Positions 44,691 through 54,222 of a stretch of DNA of 64,000 bases are shown piece by piece. The position numbers were made by a program, and so were the translations under genes. Each line of letters begins with the position of its first letter. The stretch's first letter is position 1. Origin of the DNA: Pseudomonas fluorescens (GTDB lineage: Bacteria > Pseudomonadota > Gammaproteobacteria > Pseudomonadales > Pseudomonadaceae); contig NZ_CABVHJ010000022.1 in the NCBI RefSeq assembly GCF_902497745.1, positions 1 through 64,000 on the forward strand, read 5' to 3'. The notes beneath the pieces are model-generated. The model did not search any database, was not told the origin of the DNA, and saw nothing but the letters and a program-made list of their open reading frames with translations.

Positions 44691-47600
44691 TCAGATCCCC
44701 TCGAAATGCACCAGAACAATCGAGTTCGGCCCGATATCGGAATACGGCAGGTTGGCGTCATCGGCATGGGTCAGGTAACGATGTGCCGGGAGTTTCAAGT
44801 GCGCTTTCTTGAATGGCTTGAACAGCGGTGCTGCGCTGGAGTAATGGAAGTGGGCGTACCACAGTAGCCGGGCCGGCTCTGCGGTGGTGTTCCAGATTTC
44901 ATATTCCTGCATGTAGTCGCGTTCGCCACGGTGTTTACCCAGCTGTTTGATTGGACGGGGTTTGCGGATGTCAACAGCGTTCTGGGCGATGAGGTCATCA
45001 AGCATGCCGTCGGTAGGCTTTGCTGCTGTCATCGTGCGTTGCGTGCGCAGGGTACGCCCGGCAGCGATCAAGTCGTCAGCCTTGTTACGCAATTGCACGA
45101 TGATCGGGTGCTCGGCCGATACAGTCGCGATGCGATCGGCCCGGGTGTTGAGCTCTGCGGCCTGGCTGTCCATCATGTGTTGCAGATCGACCGGCAGCAT
45201 GCCCCGGTCGGCGTTGCTCTCAACCGTTGCGCGGTAAGTCACTTGAGCATCCAGACGTTGTTGTGCGTCTGTCACCAGATCGGCAAGCACCGTTGGCGTG
45301 GTTGCCGGAGTTTCAGCATTGCCCGGGGTGATCAGTCGGGCTTTGCCGTCGGGGCCTTCTTCCCAGATTTCGACGATGCCCTCTCGGCGTGTGCGCTCAT
45401 AGCGGCGTCTCTGTGTGACTGAATCCCATTTCTCAACGCCGTAAATCAGATTGTCATCTGTGCTCGTGAACACCCGCTGAACCGCCTCGCCGGGGCTTTT
45501 CGCTTTGCTCGGTGTCTTCACTTCGGCGAGGGCACGGCTGGTCATTTGCTCCAGATCGTTGAGCAACGGTTCAACCACATCCATATGGAAGTGCTGTGGA
45601 TAGCTGGCCGTCCAGATTTTCATTTGCAGACGAAAGCGGGTGTACAGATCGGCGCAGTTCTGCAGCATCTGACTGCGTTGTGTCGGTGTGGTGATGATTT
45701 TCGGCAGGTCATACTGGGTTTCCAGCGCGCGATACACATGGGCGCGAAGTTCAGCGGCTCGCTGCAGCAGATAAAACCAGGAAACCTCTTTGTGGTGGGC
45801 GTGATTTTTGACGATTTCAAATCGTTGGGATGCTCGCACGTAGAGCAGGTTGGCATCGCTGTACAGGGTGTTCATTTCTTCGACAAACTCGACGAGATGG
45901 GCCTTGTCCGCTCTTAGCTTGACCCGTGCATACCATTGGTTGGCGAGCGTTTTGAGTGCCTGCTGCTGATCGAGCTTTTTCAGGTATTCGACCCGCAGCA
46001 AGCGGACTTCCTCCAGCATCTTCAAGCGCTCTGGCAGCGCCTGGCTCGGCAAGGCGTTCAGCACCGCGCTCCGTGCGTTAATGCCATCGGTTACCGGAAT
46101 AATGCTGTCGGAAACATGTGAGGCGCGCTGCCAGTATCGTTCGGTCAATTTCATCGCGACCTCGCTTTGAACGTCACCGACAGATTTAAGCTTTTTGCCG
46201 TGCGTAAGGGGTTTCAGTTCTTCCAGAACCGCATAACGCCGACTCTCCAGACGGATATCTTCAAGGCAGGCGGCTTCGGAGGCCGCACGCAATGCAGGGC
46301 GCTCTGCAAGGCTGGCATCCTCGTAGGCGTCGATGGCTTTCTTGCTCGTCGGAATCCTTGCGTCGCACAGATCGGCAAGGTGTTCGGTCTCATCGGTCAA
46401 TTGCAGTTGACGGCGAAATGCACGGTCGGCCCACCAGCGCGGCAAGCGTTGCCGAATGACCGGTGGCCAGTAAGGGTCAAGCCCATCGGCCAGGTGTCCG
46501 GCGAGGTTGCCACCGCCCAGCACACCGCCTTCAAGCGTGGTGCCGTAGACACCAAACCAGGTGTCCCAGTGTCCGCTTTCATCTAGGGCAATCGCCTGTT
46601 TGTAGGTTTTTCGCGAGTTGCCGGACAAACGCCAACTGCGTGAATCCGTGCTGAGTTCCACCTGGTAGAGACGTCCCTGGCGTTCGATGAAATCGCCGTC
46701 GGCGTGCCGGTAGATATTGCGGTAGATACCATGAGTCGCGGGCTGCACGCTCGACAGGGAAAGTGGCTTTTCATATTCGTAATCGGCGAAGCGTGCCAAC
46801 ACGTGCCGGGCCTGACGCTGGGTTTTGCCATGCAGGGTGGCCACATTGCCAACCAGTTGATGAAGCTGGCGAGTGCGTGTCAGCGTGCGGCTGGTGCGCG
46901 ATAGCATCGAGGCGATGGCTTCACCCGGAAGCACATCCAGCAAAGCGTCGATCAACGACAGCAGCATCGATTCGATTTCCGCCAGACCATCGCCTGCCTC
47001 GCCGCGCAAGAACGCTGCCGTTGCCTGATTGGCAGCCGTCCAGGCCTGATAAAAGGCCAGCGCAGTGCCGACGAAGGGCACCATGCCGATCGCCATCAAT
47101 ATGTAGTTGAAGGCGCGCGGGCCCTTCAAAGCATGGCGCTCGAAGAACAACTCGTCATTGGAGCGTGAGCTGCCGCGATGGGCTTCAATCAGACGGCCCA
47201 TGTGCGCGTCGAGCAGATGCGCGGCCAGAGAGGTGGTCTGTGGCCAGCGCTCGCCGACTTCAATGAGCGCATCGAAGTTCTTTTCCACGGCCTGATGGAT
47301 CCGACCCACATGCGCCCTGACTTCACCTTGCAAGGTTCGGCCCGCCAGCCAGGTCACCCATTTATCGCTCGCGCATAATCTGAACAGGCCTTTGCGCGCG
47401 GCTTCGAGGTTGTCGTAGCGGCGCAAAAACTGCTCGTCGGGACTTTCGGGCAGATACAGCAGGGTCACCCCGCTGACCTGTTCTTCGATGAACGTCACTC
47501 CCGACAGCGTGACGGGACCCTCACGGGGTGTGTCCTTGCCGCCCACTTTCAGGGACACCGGCAGCAGCGCGATGCGCTTGCCGTCGGCGAGCCACGCCTG

Positions 47601-50249
47601 CGGGGTGCAGGCCGCGATCGCGGTGTTCAACGTCGCGGCCTCATCGGTGCTGATGTGCTTGCGCAGGCGTGCGCTTTCAGCCTGGATCGTGAGCATCAGG
47701 CGCCAGGGTTCGATCAGGCTTTCCCGGCGATGCTCCTTGACGAACACTGGCTCGGTCGCAGTGCCGATGAAGGCGTCGCGGATTTTCTGCTCATAGGCCT
47801 TGGGCAAGTCCAGTTCCGGCAGCGCTTTGCGCAAATAGGTCAGATTGATGCCGTTGAGCAGGCGGGTGCGATCGGTTTTGTGGGTTGCGCTGACCTCCGC
47901 CCGCATGAAAATCAACCGTTGCGACAGCGAGTCATTGAGCACCGATTGGACATTGTCGATGTTGAGCTGGGCGAGATCTTCGAGCGGCATTTTGCTGCGC
48001 GTCGCGCCGGGCACGATGACGGTGGTTTTCCGATGGCCGCCGGGGCCTGATTCATAATGGGGTTCGGTGCGGGTCGAATCGGGCAGCTCGACTTGCACCG
48101 AAAAATCGCCTTCCAGGGAGAAATCCTTGCGCAGCCGCGCGTGCAGGTGTTTGCGGGTAAAGTCGTCACGGGGTTCCAGCGCGAGGGTCATGAGCTGGTG
48201 GCTCTTGCGCATCGCAACGATGTACGCCTCGAGGTTTTTTTTCAGCGCGCTACGTTCGCCACTGTTGAGGTTGATCAGCCAGTCCGGCAGGTGCGCGGCG
48301 AGTGTGGCACTGCGATCCTGTTCCAGCACATGGGCAAACGCCAGGCTTCTGGCGGCGTGTACCGGCACCTGCAAAGCAGCGCGGCTGTTTTTGCGCAGGA
48401 TTTCCAGCGCGTCGGCCTGCTCGGCTTTGCCGCTGATCGGGGCGGCTTTTGACTTGTAATCGTCAAGCAGTTCCGCCAGACAGGAATGCAACGGGGCCGT
48501 GGTAATTTCGTTCAGTTGCAAGGTCAGTTCGGGCGTGTTGTCCTGAATCATCAATGCCTCGCGTTCCAGCCGCCGGCGGTTGGCAAACGCCTGCAAACCG
48601 CCACCGCTGCCTGGCCAGTAGAGCAGCAGACTGTCTGGCGAGTCGCGGTCTGACAATGCGCCTGGTCGTGTGATGACAAAGGGGCCCTTGAGTTTTTCGG
48701 TTTGCACGGAAGTGGTTCCGCCAACCGTTTCGGTCATGGACAGCGTCAGACTGGCCACGCTCACGTCAGCGTTTGTTTCGTTGGCGCCGGTGTTGTCCAG
48801 CACGGCTTTGAGCAGTGTGTGCTGATCGGTATCGAGCTGGCCCAGCGCCAATTGCAGTTTGGCTTCGGCGTACAAAGCGTCTTTGTGCGCCTGATGAAGG
48901 GCGGTGAAGTTTTTGTGGGTGTTGCTCAGCTCGGACACTTGCACCTGATAAAGCAACGTGTTTGCCGCTTCGTCGCAGGCTTGCTCCGCGGCTTCAATAG
49001 CGTTGAGCGCGTCCTGAAATGCCTTCTTGTGTGCTCCGTTGCGGTCGTTTTCCAGCAGTGTGTCGAGCGCTTCTCGCTCGCGCTTGATTGCTGCCTGGCG
49101 TACACCCAGCGCAATCCCGGCCGACAGGCTTCCAAACAACGGCTTTTGATCGGTTTCGACAGTGGACAGTTGATGGCTGGCAGACGGCGCAGAGGCGACA
49201 ATGCTCGCGCTGCTGCGCTGGTGATCGAGCAGATCGACCTGGATCAGCGACTGTGCGCCGTGCTCCCTCAGCCCGGGCCTGCCTTTGTTGGTATTGCACA
49301 ACGAGCTGATCTGCGCTTGTTGTCGACTCGCGAACAGATCGCTTGAACCGCTGACGAGCGGATCAAAGCGCGTGGTGTATTCAAAGCGCAGATGGTCGCC
49401 AGGCAGTCCCGTTGGCACCAGGCCCTGGCGGGACAGCCAGTTTTCCATCTTGTTGCGCGTCTTGAAAAACTGTACGGGCACGGAACGGCTGGGCAGATAG
49501 AGCAAAGGACTGGCAGATGCCGGATCATCCACGCTGATCACCCAAGCCCCCGCGAGTTGGACTTTGCTGCCATTGCTCAGCAACAGCGCCAGCTGTTGTG
49601 TATGAATGGGCTGACCGTTCAGCAGCAGCGCCCCGCACGGGCTGTCGAGGATTTGCTGCAAGGGTTTGAGCTGTTGCGTGGTGATGGTGCGGCGGGCGAG
49701 CGCCATGTCGGCTGTGGCTTCCAGGTGTTCACGATAGAACTGAAGGCAGCGTTCTCGCCGTGACACCGCTGCATGCGGCGCTCGCGCCTCCCAGAAGTTA
49801 GCCCAGCGCGTGGCGTGAAACTGTTGCGGATCAAGCGCTTTGAGCTTTTCGAGCACTTGCAGTGGTCTCAACGCGAACAGCGGGTGATCGGCAGCCAGAC
49901 CGGTGACCTGGCTGCGCTGATCGAGCGTGACGTCCAGCGTCGGCTGTTGCAGGACAAACGCACAGGCTTCGGTGAGGCTGACAAGGCGCTCGGGGTGATC
50001 GGCGATAGCGGCAAAGCGCAGCGCGGTTTTCTCACCGTCGAGTTGCAGCTTTTCCTGCAAAAGCTCATTGAGGCTATCGCGCAGCCCTGGGCTGGCTGCA
50101 TACAGTTCACGCAAGCCGTCGCTGCTGTTCTGCCAGCGTCTGGATGCTTGCAGCGCCAGGCTGTCATCGGTGGTTTTCGCTAACCGAGTGGATGCTTTCA
50201 GCGTCGGTGACGGCGCGGAGGGTAAAGCGCGGGTGGTCTGATCAGGCAT
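44691..50249 (-). CDS. Giant DUF6543/dermonecrotic-toxin-domain protein
   Basis: An 1852-residue protein starting MPDQTTRALPSAP; the frame is open 41 codons upstream through low-complexity non-family sequence. It has the layout of large Pseudomonas proteins annotated DUF6543 or dermonecrotic toxin domain: a helical N-terminal half with LLYLPSRSVPVQFFKTRNKMENWL and LLYLPESPDEQFLRRYDNLEAARKGLF, a hydrophobic stretch near 1080-1140 (FNYILMAIGMVPFVGTALAFYQAW, then LLSLIDALLDVLPGEAIASML) and a C-terminal domain ending LPYSDIGPNSIVLVHFEGI. No leucine-rich repeats, NEL motif or signal peptide. It is a paralogue in type, not a copy, of the NEL protein at 15072. Toxin role is inferred. Confidence 0.8.
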   Translation of the reverse strand: MPDQTTRALPSAPSPTLKASTRLAKTTDDSLALQASRRWQNSSDGLRELYAASPGLRDSLNELLQEKLQLDGEKTALRFAAIADHPERLVSLTEACAFVLQQPTLDVTLDQRSQVTGLAADHPLFALRPLQVLEKLKALDPQQFHATRWANFWEARAPHAAVSRRERCLQFYREHLEATADMALARRTITTQQLKPLQQILDSPCGALLLNGQPIHTQQLALLLSNGSKVQLAGAWVISVDDPASASPLLYLPSRSVPVQFFKTRNKMENWLSRQGLVPTGLPGDHLRFEYTTRFDPLVSGSSDLFASRQQAQISSLCNTNKGRPGLREHGAQSLIQVDLLDHQRSSASIVASAPSASHQLSTVETDQKPLFGSLSAGIALGVRQAAIKREREALDTLLENDRNGAHKKAFQDALNAIEAAEQACDEAANTLLYQVQVSELSNTHKNFTALHQAHKDALYAEAKLQLALGQLDTDQHTLLKAVLDNTGANETNADVSVASLTLSMTETVGGTTSVQTEKLKGPFVITRPGALSDRDSPDSLLLYWPGSGGGLQAFANRRRLEREALMIQDNTPELTLQLNEITTAPLHSCLAELLDDYKSKAAPISGKAEQADALEILRKNSRAALQVPVHAARSLAFAHVLEQDRSATLAAHLPDWLINLNSGERSALKKNLEAYIVAMRKSHQLMTLALEPRDDFTRKHLHARLRKDFSLEGDFSVQVELPDSTRTEPHYESGPGGHRKTTVIVPGATRSKMPLEDLAQLNIDNVQSVLNDSLSQRLIFMRAEVSATHKTDRTRLLNGINLTYLRKALPELDLPKAYEQKIRDAFIGTATEPVFVKEHRRESLIEPWRLMLTIQAESARLRKHISTDEAATLNTAIAACTPQAWLADGKRIALLPVSLKVGGKDTPREGPVTLSGVTFIEEQVSGVTLLYLPESPDEQFLRRYDNLEAARKGLFRLCASDKWVTWLAGRTLQGEVRAHVGRIHQAVEKNFDALIEVGERWPQTTSLAAHLLDAHMGRLIEAHRGSSRSNDELFFERHALKGPRAFNYILMAIGMVPFVGTALAFYQAWTAANQATAAFLRGEAGDGLAEIESMLLSLIDALLDVLPGEAIASMLSRTSRTLTRTRQLHQLVGNVATLHGKTQRQARHVLARFADYEYEKPLSLSSVQPATHGIYRNIYRHADGDFIERQGRLYQVELSTDSRSWRLSGNSRKTYKQAIALDESGHWDTWFGVYGTTLEGGVLGGGNLAGHLADGLDPYWPPVIRQRLPRWWADRAFRRQLQLTDETEHLADLCDARIPTSKKAIDAYEDASLAERPALRAASEAACLEDIRLESRRYAVLEELKPLTHGKKLKSVGDVQSEVAMKLTERYWQRASHVSDSIIPVTDGINARSAVLNALPSQALPERLKMLEEVRLLRVEYLKKLDQQQALKTLANQWYARVKLRADKAHLVEFVEEMNTLYSDANLLYVRASQRFEIVKNHAHHKEVSWFYLLQRAAELRAHVYRALETQYDLPKIITTPTQRSQMLQNCADLYTRFRLQMKIWTASYPQHFHMDVVEPLLNDLEQMTSRALAEVKTPSKAKSPGEAVQRVFTSTDDNLIYGVEKWDSVTQRRRYERTRREGIVEIWEEGPDGKARLITPGNAETPATTPTVLADLVTDAQQRLDAQVTYRATVESNADRGMLPVDLQHMMDSQAAELNTRADRIATVSAEHPIIVQLRNKADDLIAAGRTLRTQRTMTAAKPTDGMLDDLIAQNAVDIRKPRPIKQLGKHRGERDYMQEYEIWNTTAEPARLLWYAHFHYSSAAPLFKPFKKAHLKLPAHRYLTHADDANLPYSDIGPNSIVLVHFEGI

Positions 50250-50465
50250 GGTGGCATGACTCGCAAGGGGAGCGGCGGATCCGCTCCGGTGCGCGTCATT
50301 CAAGGCAAATTGCGCTGGACGTTGGCGGTATATAGATATTGTTTGCAACAACCCTGCACGACCGCTCGGCACTCTTCATCAAACTGTCATGGAACTGTGG
50401 CAGCGCGCTTGTACAAACTTCATCAGACTCGCGCTCTACTGGGGTTCTGCGTTTCGGTGTTTTTC

Positions 50466-51500
50466 ATGGCTAAGGGTTTTTTATCGATCGCGGCTTTGTT
50501 GGCCGCGATTTTTTTCGGATCGTCGACGTGGGCGGCAGCGCGTTGCGATGTCAATGTGCCGACCGAGCACGTCGATCTGCAGCAGGTGAGCATTGCTTAC
50601 CAGAGCATCGGGCGCGCGTCGGATCCGGCGTTGTTGCTGGTCATGGGCCTGGGTGGGCAGTTGATCCACTGGCCTGATGAAGTGGTGGTTGCGCTGTGTC
50701 AGCAGGGCTTTCGGGTGATCCGCTATGACAACCGCGATGTCGGCCTGTCGACCTGGCGTCAGGCCCCGGTTGAGGCCAACCTGACCTTTGAAGTCTTGCG
50801 CTACAAGCTCGGCCTGCCGGTGTCGGCGCCGTACAGCCTGACTGATATGGCTGACGACGCACTCGGTCTGATGGCCGCGTTGCACATCGAGCAGTTTCAT
50901 GTGCTGGGCGCGAGCATGGGCGGGATGATCGCCCAGCACATGGCGGCAATGGCGCCACAGCGGGTCGAGAGCCTGACGCTGATCATGACCACTTCTGGCG
51001 CCGAAGGTCTGCCGGCACCGAGTGCGGCGCTGGTGCAGTTACTGTCGCGACGCGGTGCACCGAATCGTCAGGTGGCGCTGGAGCAACAGGCGGATTTGCT
51101 CGCGGCACTGGGCAGCCCGGCGGTCACCGATGACCGGCAGGCCTTGCTGCATCAGGCCGCGCTGTCGTATGACCGCGCGTTCAACCCCGAAGGCGTGAAA
51201 CGGCAGATCATGGCGATCCTCGCCGAGCCGAGCCGGGTGGCATTGCTCAACCAATTGCGTGTGCCGACGCTGGTGGTGCATGGCACGGCTGATCCATTGC
51301 TGCCGGTGATGCACGGCGTGCATCTGGCAGCGCACATTCGTGGCAGCCAGTTGAAGCTGATTCCGGGGTTGGCCCATCGTTTTCAGGAGGCGTTCAAGGA
51401 GCCATTGCTGGCGGCGGTGTTGCCGTATCTGCAGGCGCATCGTGAAGACACCTCGCACTGGGCGCAGATTGAGCCGATGGTGGGTGGGAATCTGCTGTAA
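50466..51500 (+). CDS. Alpha/beta hydrolase, exported
   Basis: A 344-residue hydrolase. Start MAKGFLSIAALLAAIFFGSSTWAAARC gives a signal peptide, so it likely acts in the periplasm or outside; the long upstream frame is not credible. The fold is clear: LLLVMGLGGQLIHWPDEV near the oxyanion hole, the nucleophile elbow LGASMGGMIAQHM, acid in VVHGTADPLLPV, and His in PGLAHRFQ. It resembles the alpha/beta-fold (TAP/lipase-like) group with unknown substrate. Divergent from the giant DUF6543 gene by about 216 bases; a REP pair follows the stop. Confidence 0.88.
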   Translation: MAKGFLSIAALLAAIFFGSSTWAAARCDVNVPTEHVDLQQVSIAYQSIGRASDPALLLVMGLGGQLIHWPDEVVVALCQQGFRVIRYDNRDVGLSTWRQAPVEANLTFEVLRYKLGLPVSAPYSLTDMADDALGLMAALHIEQFHVLGASMGGMIAQHMAAMAPQRVESLTLIMTTSGAEGLPAPSAALVQLLSRRGAPNRQVALEQQADLLAALGSPAVTDDRQALLHQAALSYDRAFNPEGVKRQIMAILAEPSRVALLNQLRVPTLVVHGTADPLLPVMHGVHLAAHIRGSQLKLIPGLAHRFQEAFKEPLLAAVLPYLQAHREDTSHWAQIEPMVGGNLL

Positions 51501-51518
51501 CCGACAGTTGGCGGTGTT

Positions 51519-51612
51519 GGTGATGGCCCCTTCGCGAGCAAGCTCGCTCCCACATTTGGAATGCGTGCCCTGTGGGAGCGAGCTTGCTCGCGAAGGGGCC
51601 GCTATGGTCACC
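51519..51612. repeat. REP pair (BIME), extended arms
   Basis: GGTGATGGCCCCTTCGCGAG ... inverse ending GGCCGCTATGGTCACC; a REP pair with longer complementarity than the others, between the hydrolase and DsbA-like genes. Confidence 0.9.
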
Positions 51613-51675
51613 AAAAAATCTGGAGCAGGTGTATCGTGCAAACTTTCCCGCACGATTTCCCCTGCGAGGTATTTG

Positions 51676-52341
51676 ATGAATTCCGCTCTGAAAATCGATT
51701 TTGTCAGCGACGTCTCCTGCCCGTGGTGCGTCGTCGGTTTGTATGGCCTGTTACAGGCACTGGAAATCCTGCGCAACGAAGTGCAGGCCGAGATCCGCTT
51801 CCAGCCGTTCGAGCTGAATCCGAAAATGGGCGTCGACGGGCAAAACATTGCCGAGCATATTCAAGAGAAATATGGCTCGACTCCAGAACAGTCGCAGAAG
51901 AACCGCGAGGCGATCCGCGCCCGTGGCGCCGAGCTTGGTTTTGCTTTCCGCACCGACGGTAACAGCCGTATCTACAACACCTTCGATGCGCACCGCTTGC
52001 TGCATTGGGCGGGGCTTGAAGGTTTGCAGCTGCTGTTGAAAGAGGCGCTGTTCAAGGCGTATTTCAGTGATGGCGGCAATCCGTCGGATCACCGGCAACT
52101 GGTGCAGATTGCGGAAAACGTCGGGCTGGATCGCCAGCGGGCCGAGGCCGTTCTGGCGTCTGACGAGTTTGCCGATGAGGTGCGCGAAGAAGAGCAGCAG
52201 TGGCTGCAGCGTGGGGTGAGTTCGGTGCCGACGGTAGTGTTCAACGGGCAGTATGCGGTGACGGGTGGGCAACCGGTGGAAACGTTTGTCGGGGCGATTC
52301 GGCAGATCATGGCCGACTCTAAGGGCGGTACCGTCAACTGA
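51676..52341 (+). CDS. DsbA family oxidoreductase (FrnE/DSBA-like)
   Basis: A 221-residue thioredoxin-fold protein with C15-P-W-C18 in SDVSCPWCVVGLYG. The long helical insert (GSTPEQSQKNREAIRARGAELGF, NTFDAHRLLHWA) and cis-Pro region SSVPTVVFNGQYAVTGGQP match the FrnE/2-hydroxychromene-isomerase-like DsbA subfamily. No signal peptide, so it is a cytoplasmic disulphide oxidoreductase. Start MNSALKIDF is chosen with CGAGG 8 bases upstream; the frame is open earlier but runs through REP DNA. Confidence 0.93.
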   Translation: MNSALKIDFVSDVSCPWCVVGLYGLLQALEILRNEVQAEIRFQPFELNPKMGVDGQNIAEHIQEKYGSTPEQSQKNREAIRARGAELGFAFRTDGNSRIYNTFDAHRLLHWAGLEGLQLLLKEALFKAYFSDGGNPSDHRQLVQIAENVGLDRQRAEAVLASDEFADEVREEEQQWLQRGVSSVPTVVFNGQYAVTGGQPVETFVGAIRQIMADSKGGTVN

Positions 52342-52350
52342 AGAGCAAAA

Positions 52351-52545
52351 GCCCCTCACCCTAGCCCTCTCCCGGAGGGAGAGGGGACTGAATGGGGGAT
52401 GCTGGAGTGATACGCCGACCTGAGCCTGCTTCGCTGAATCCATAATCGACTCAGTTTCTCAGGTCGATGTCACTTGCACGACACCTCGGTCGGCCCCCTC
52501 TCCCTCTGGGCGGTCCGACGTTTCGGGAGGGCTGGGGTGAGGGTC
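52351..52545. repeat. Composite intergenic repeat island, diverged copy
   Basis: Ends as in the islands at 31196 and 59795 (GCCCCTCACCCTAGCCCTCT ... GGGCTGGGGTGAGGG). The interior is a single diverged unit (GATACGCCGACCTGAG, CGACTCAGTTTCTCAGGTCG) with no tandem array. It reaches the end of glpM. Confidence 0.8.
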
Positions 52546-52882
52546 AGCTGTGCAAGCGCACCCAAACCGTCACCAAAACAGTGGCCGCCATCAACCACGC
52601 CACCGCCGCCACGGCCAGCGAAGCCTCCAGCCGCAGCCGATCGACCATCACATACAACGTCGCCAGATACACAAAATACGGAATGATCGACCACATCCCG
52701 AACACGATCGTGGTCTTCAAATCCTCAACCGAACGCCCCTTGCCAACGATGTAATGCGCAATCAGCGCAAACGTTGGAAACAGCGGCACCAGCCCGGCGA
52801 TGTAGTAATTTTTGGTCTTCGACAGTGCAGCCAGGATCACCACCACCGCAGCGCCCAACAGGGCTTTGAAAATCAGATCCAC
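52544..52882 (-). CDS. glpM: GlpM family membrane protein
   Basis: A 112-residue protein with four hydrophobic helices starting at a GTG (MDLIFKALLGAAVVVILAALS). KTKNYYIAGLVPLFPTFALIAHYIVG and FGMWSIIPYFVYLATLYVMVD are the GlpM signatures. In P. aeruginosa GlpM is a membrane protein of the glycerol regulon that affects alginate production. Here it is separated by the aau/aat genes from glpKRD. It lies downstream of aauR on the same strand with 11 bases between, so it may be read from the aau transcript. Confidence 0.87.
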   Translation of the reverse strand: MDLIFKALLGAAVVVILAALSKTKNYYIAGLVPLFPTFALIAHYIVGKGRSVEDLKTTIVFGMWSIIPYFVYLATLYVMVDRLRLEASLAVAAVAWLMAATVLVTVWVRLHS

Positions 52883-52893
52883 ATCGTTCTCGC

Positions 52894-54222
52894 TTAATGG
52901 CTCAGGCCGTACTTTTTCACTTTGTCGAACAGCGTGGTCTTGGCCATGCCCAGTTCGAGGCTGGCTTGAGTCAGGTTGCCGCCGCTGCGTTGCAGGGCGT
53001 CGCTGAGCAGGTTGCGCTCGAACGCTTCCACCGCTTCGGCAAACGCCAGGCCTTGTCCGCCACTGCTGGCGCCGGATTTTTTGAACGCTGGCAAACCGAG
53101 GGCGAAACGTTCGGCGACGTTGCGCAGTTCACGCACGTTGCCTGGCCAGTCGTGGCTCATCAGGTTCGACAGGGTCTGGTTGTCCAGCTCCGGCAGTGCG
53201 CGGTCGAAGCGCAGTGCTGATTGCTGGGTGAAGTGTTCGAACAGTTGCAGGATGTCTTCGCGGCGTTCACGCAGTGGTGGCAGTTCCAGCGTTACCACAT
53301 TGAGGCGGTAGTACAAGTCGCTGCGGAACTCGCCGGCCTTGCTCGATTCGTCGAGGTCGGATTTGGTCGCCGCGATCACCCGGCAATCCACCGCCACGCT
53401 CTGGTTTGAGCCGAGGCGTTCGAGGGTGCGTTCCTGCAACACGCGCAGCAGCTTGATCTGCAATGGCAGCGGCATGCTTTCCACTTCGTCGAGGAACAGC
53501 GTGCCGCCGTCGGCGTGTTCGATCTTGCCGATCCGGCGTTTACCGGCGCCGGTGAAGGCGTTGGCCTCGTGGCCGAAAATTTCGCTTTCGAAGAGGTTCT
53601 CCGGCAGGCCGCCGCAGTTCAACGCGACGAACTGCTTGCTGTGCCGGCGGCTGAAGTCGTGCAGGCAGCGCGCGACCAGTTCTTTACCAGTGCCGGTTTC
53701 GCCTTCGATCAAGACGTTGGCCGAGGTATCGGCGACGTTGGCGATCAATTCACGCAGGTTCTGCATCGCAGGCGAGCGGCCGATGATGCGTCCTTCCAGG
53801 GAATCGCGTTCGGCCAGTTGCCGGCGCAGCGACGACACTTCGCGGGCGAGGCTGCGTTGCTCCAGCGCCCGTCGCGCGACATCCACCAGACGCTCCGGCG
53901 AGAACGGTTTTTCCATGAAGTCGTAGGCGCCTTTCTGCATCGCGCCGACGGCCATGGAAATATCGCCATGGCCGGTGATCAACACCACCGGCAGGCTGCG
54001 ATCGCGTTGTTTGAGGCGAGTCAACAGTTCCAGGCCGTCGATGCCCGGCAGGCGGATATCGCTGATGACGATACCGGCAAAGTTGTCGCCAACACGTTCC
54101 AGCGCTTCCTCGGCACTGCCAACACCGACGCAAGGAATGTCTTCCAGGGTCAGCGCCTGCTGGCAGCCGAGCAGCACATGGGGGTCGTCTTCGACGATCA
54201 GCACACTAAGGTCGTGGTTCAT
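52894..54222 (-). CDS. aauR: Sigma-54-dependent response regulator AauR
   Basis: A 442-residue enhancer-binding protein: REC domain with Asp55 (VISDIRLPGID), AAA+ domain with Walker A GETGTGKE at 174-181 and DGGTLFLDEVES, and a Fis-type helix-turn-helix at the end (NLTQASLELGMAKTTLFDKVKKYG). The sigma-54 contact loop reads NAFTGA at 221-226 instead of GAFTGA. It overlaps the AauS stop (54219-54222) and lies beside aatJQMP, as in P. putida, where AauRS controls uptake of glutamate and aspartate. Matching sites are found at 59741 and 59772. Confidence 0.93.
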   Translation of the reverse strand: MNHDLSVLIVEDDPHVLLGCQQALTLEDIPCVGVGSAEEALERVGDNFAGIVISDIRLPGIDGLELLTRLKQRDRSLPVVLITGHGDISMAVGAMQKGAYDFMEKPFSPERLVDVARRALEQRSLAREVSSLRRQLAERDSLEGRIIGRSPAMQNLRELIANVADTSANVLIEGETGTGKELVARCLHDFSRRHSKQFVALNCGGLPENLFESEIFGHEANAFTGAGKRRIGKIEHADGGTLFLDEVESMPLPLQIKLLRVLQERTLERLGSNQSVAVDCRVIAATKSDLDESSKAGEFRSDLYYRLNVVTLELPPLRERREDILQLFEHFTQQSALRFDRALPELDNQTLSNLMSHDWPGNVRELRNVAERFALGLPAFKKSGASSGGQGLAFAEAVEAFERNLLSDALQRSGGNLTQASLELGMAKTTLFDKVKKYGLSH

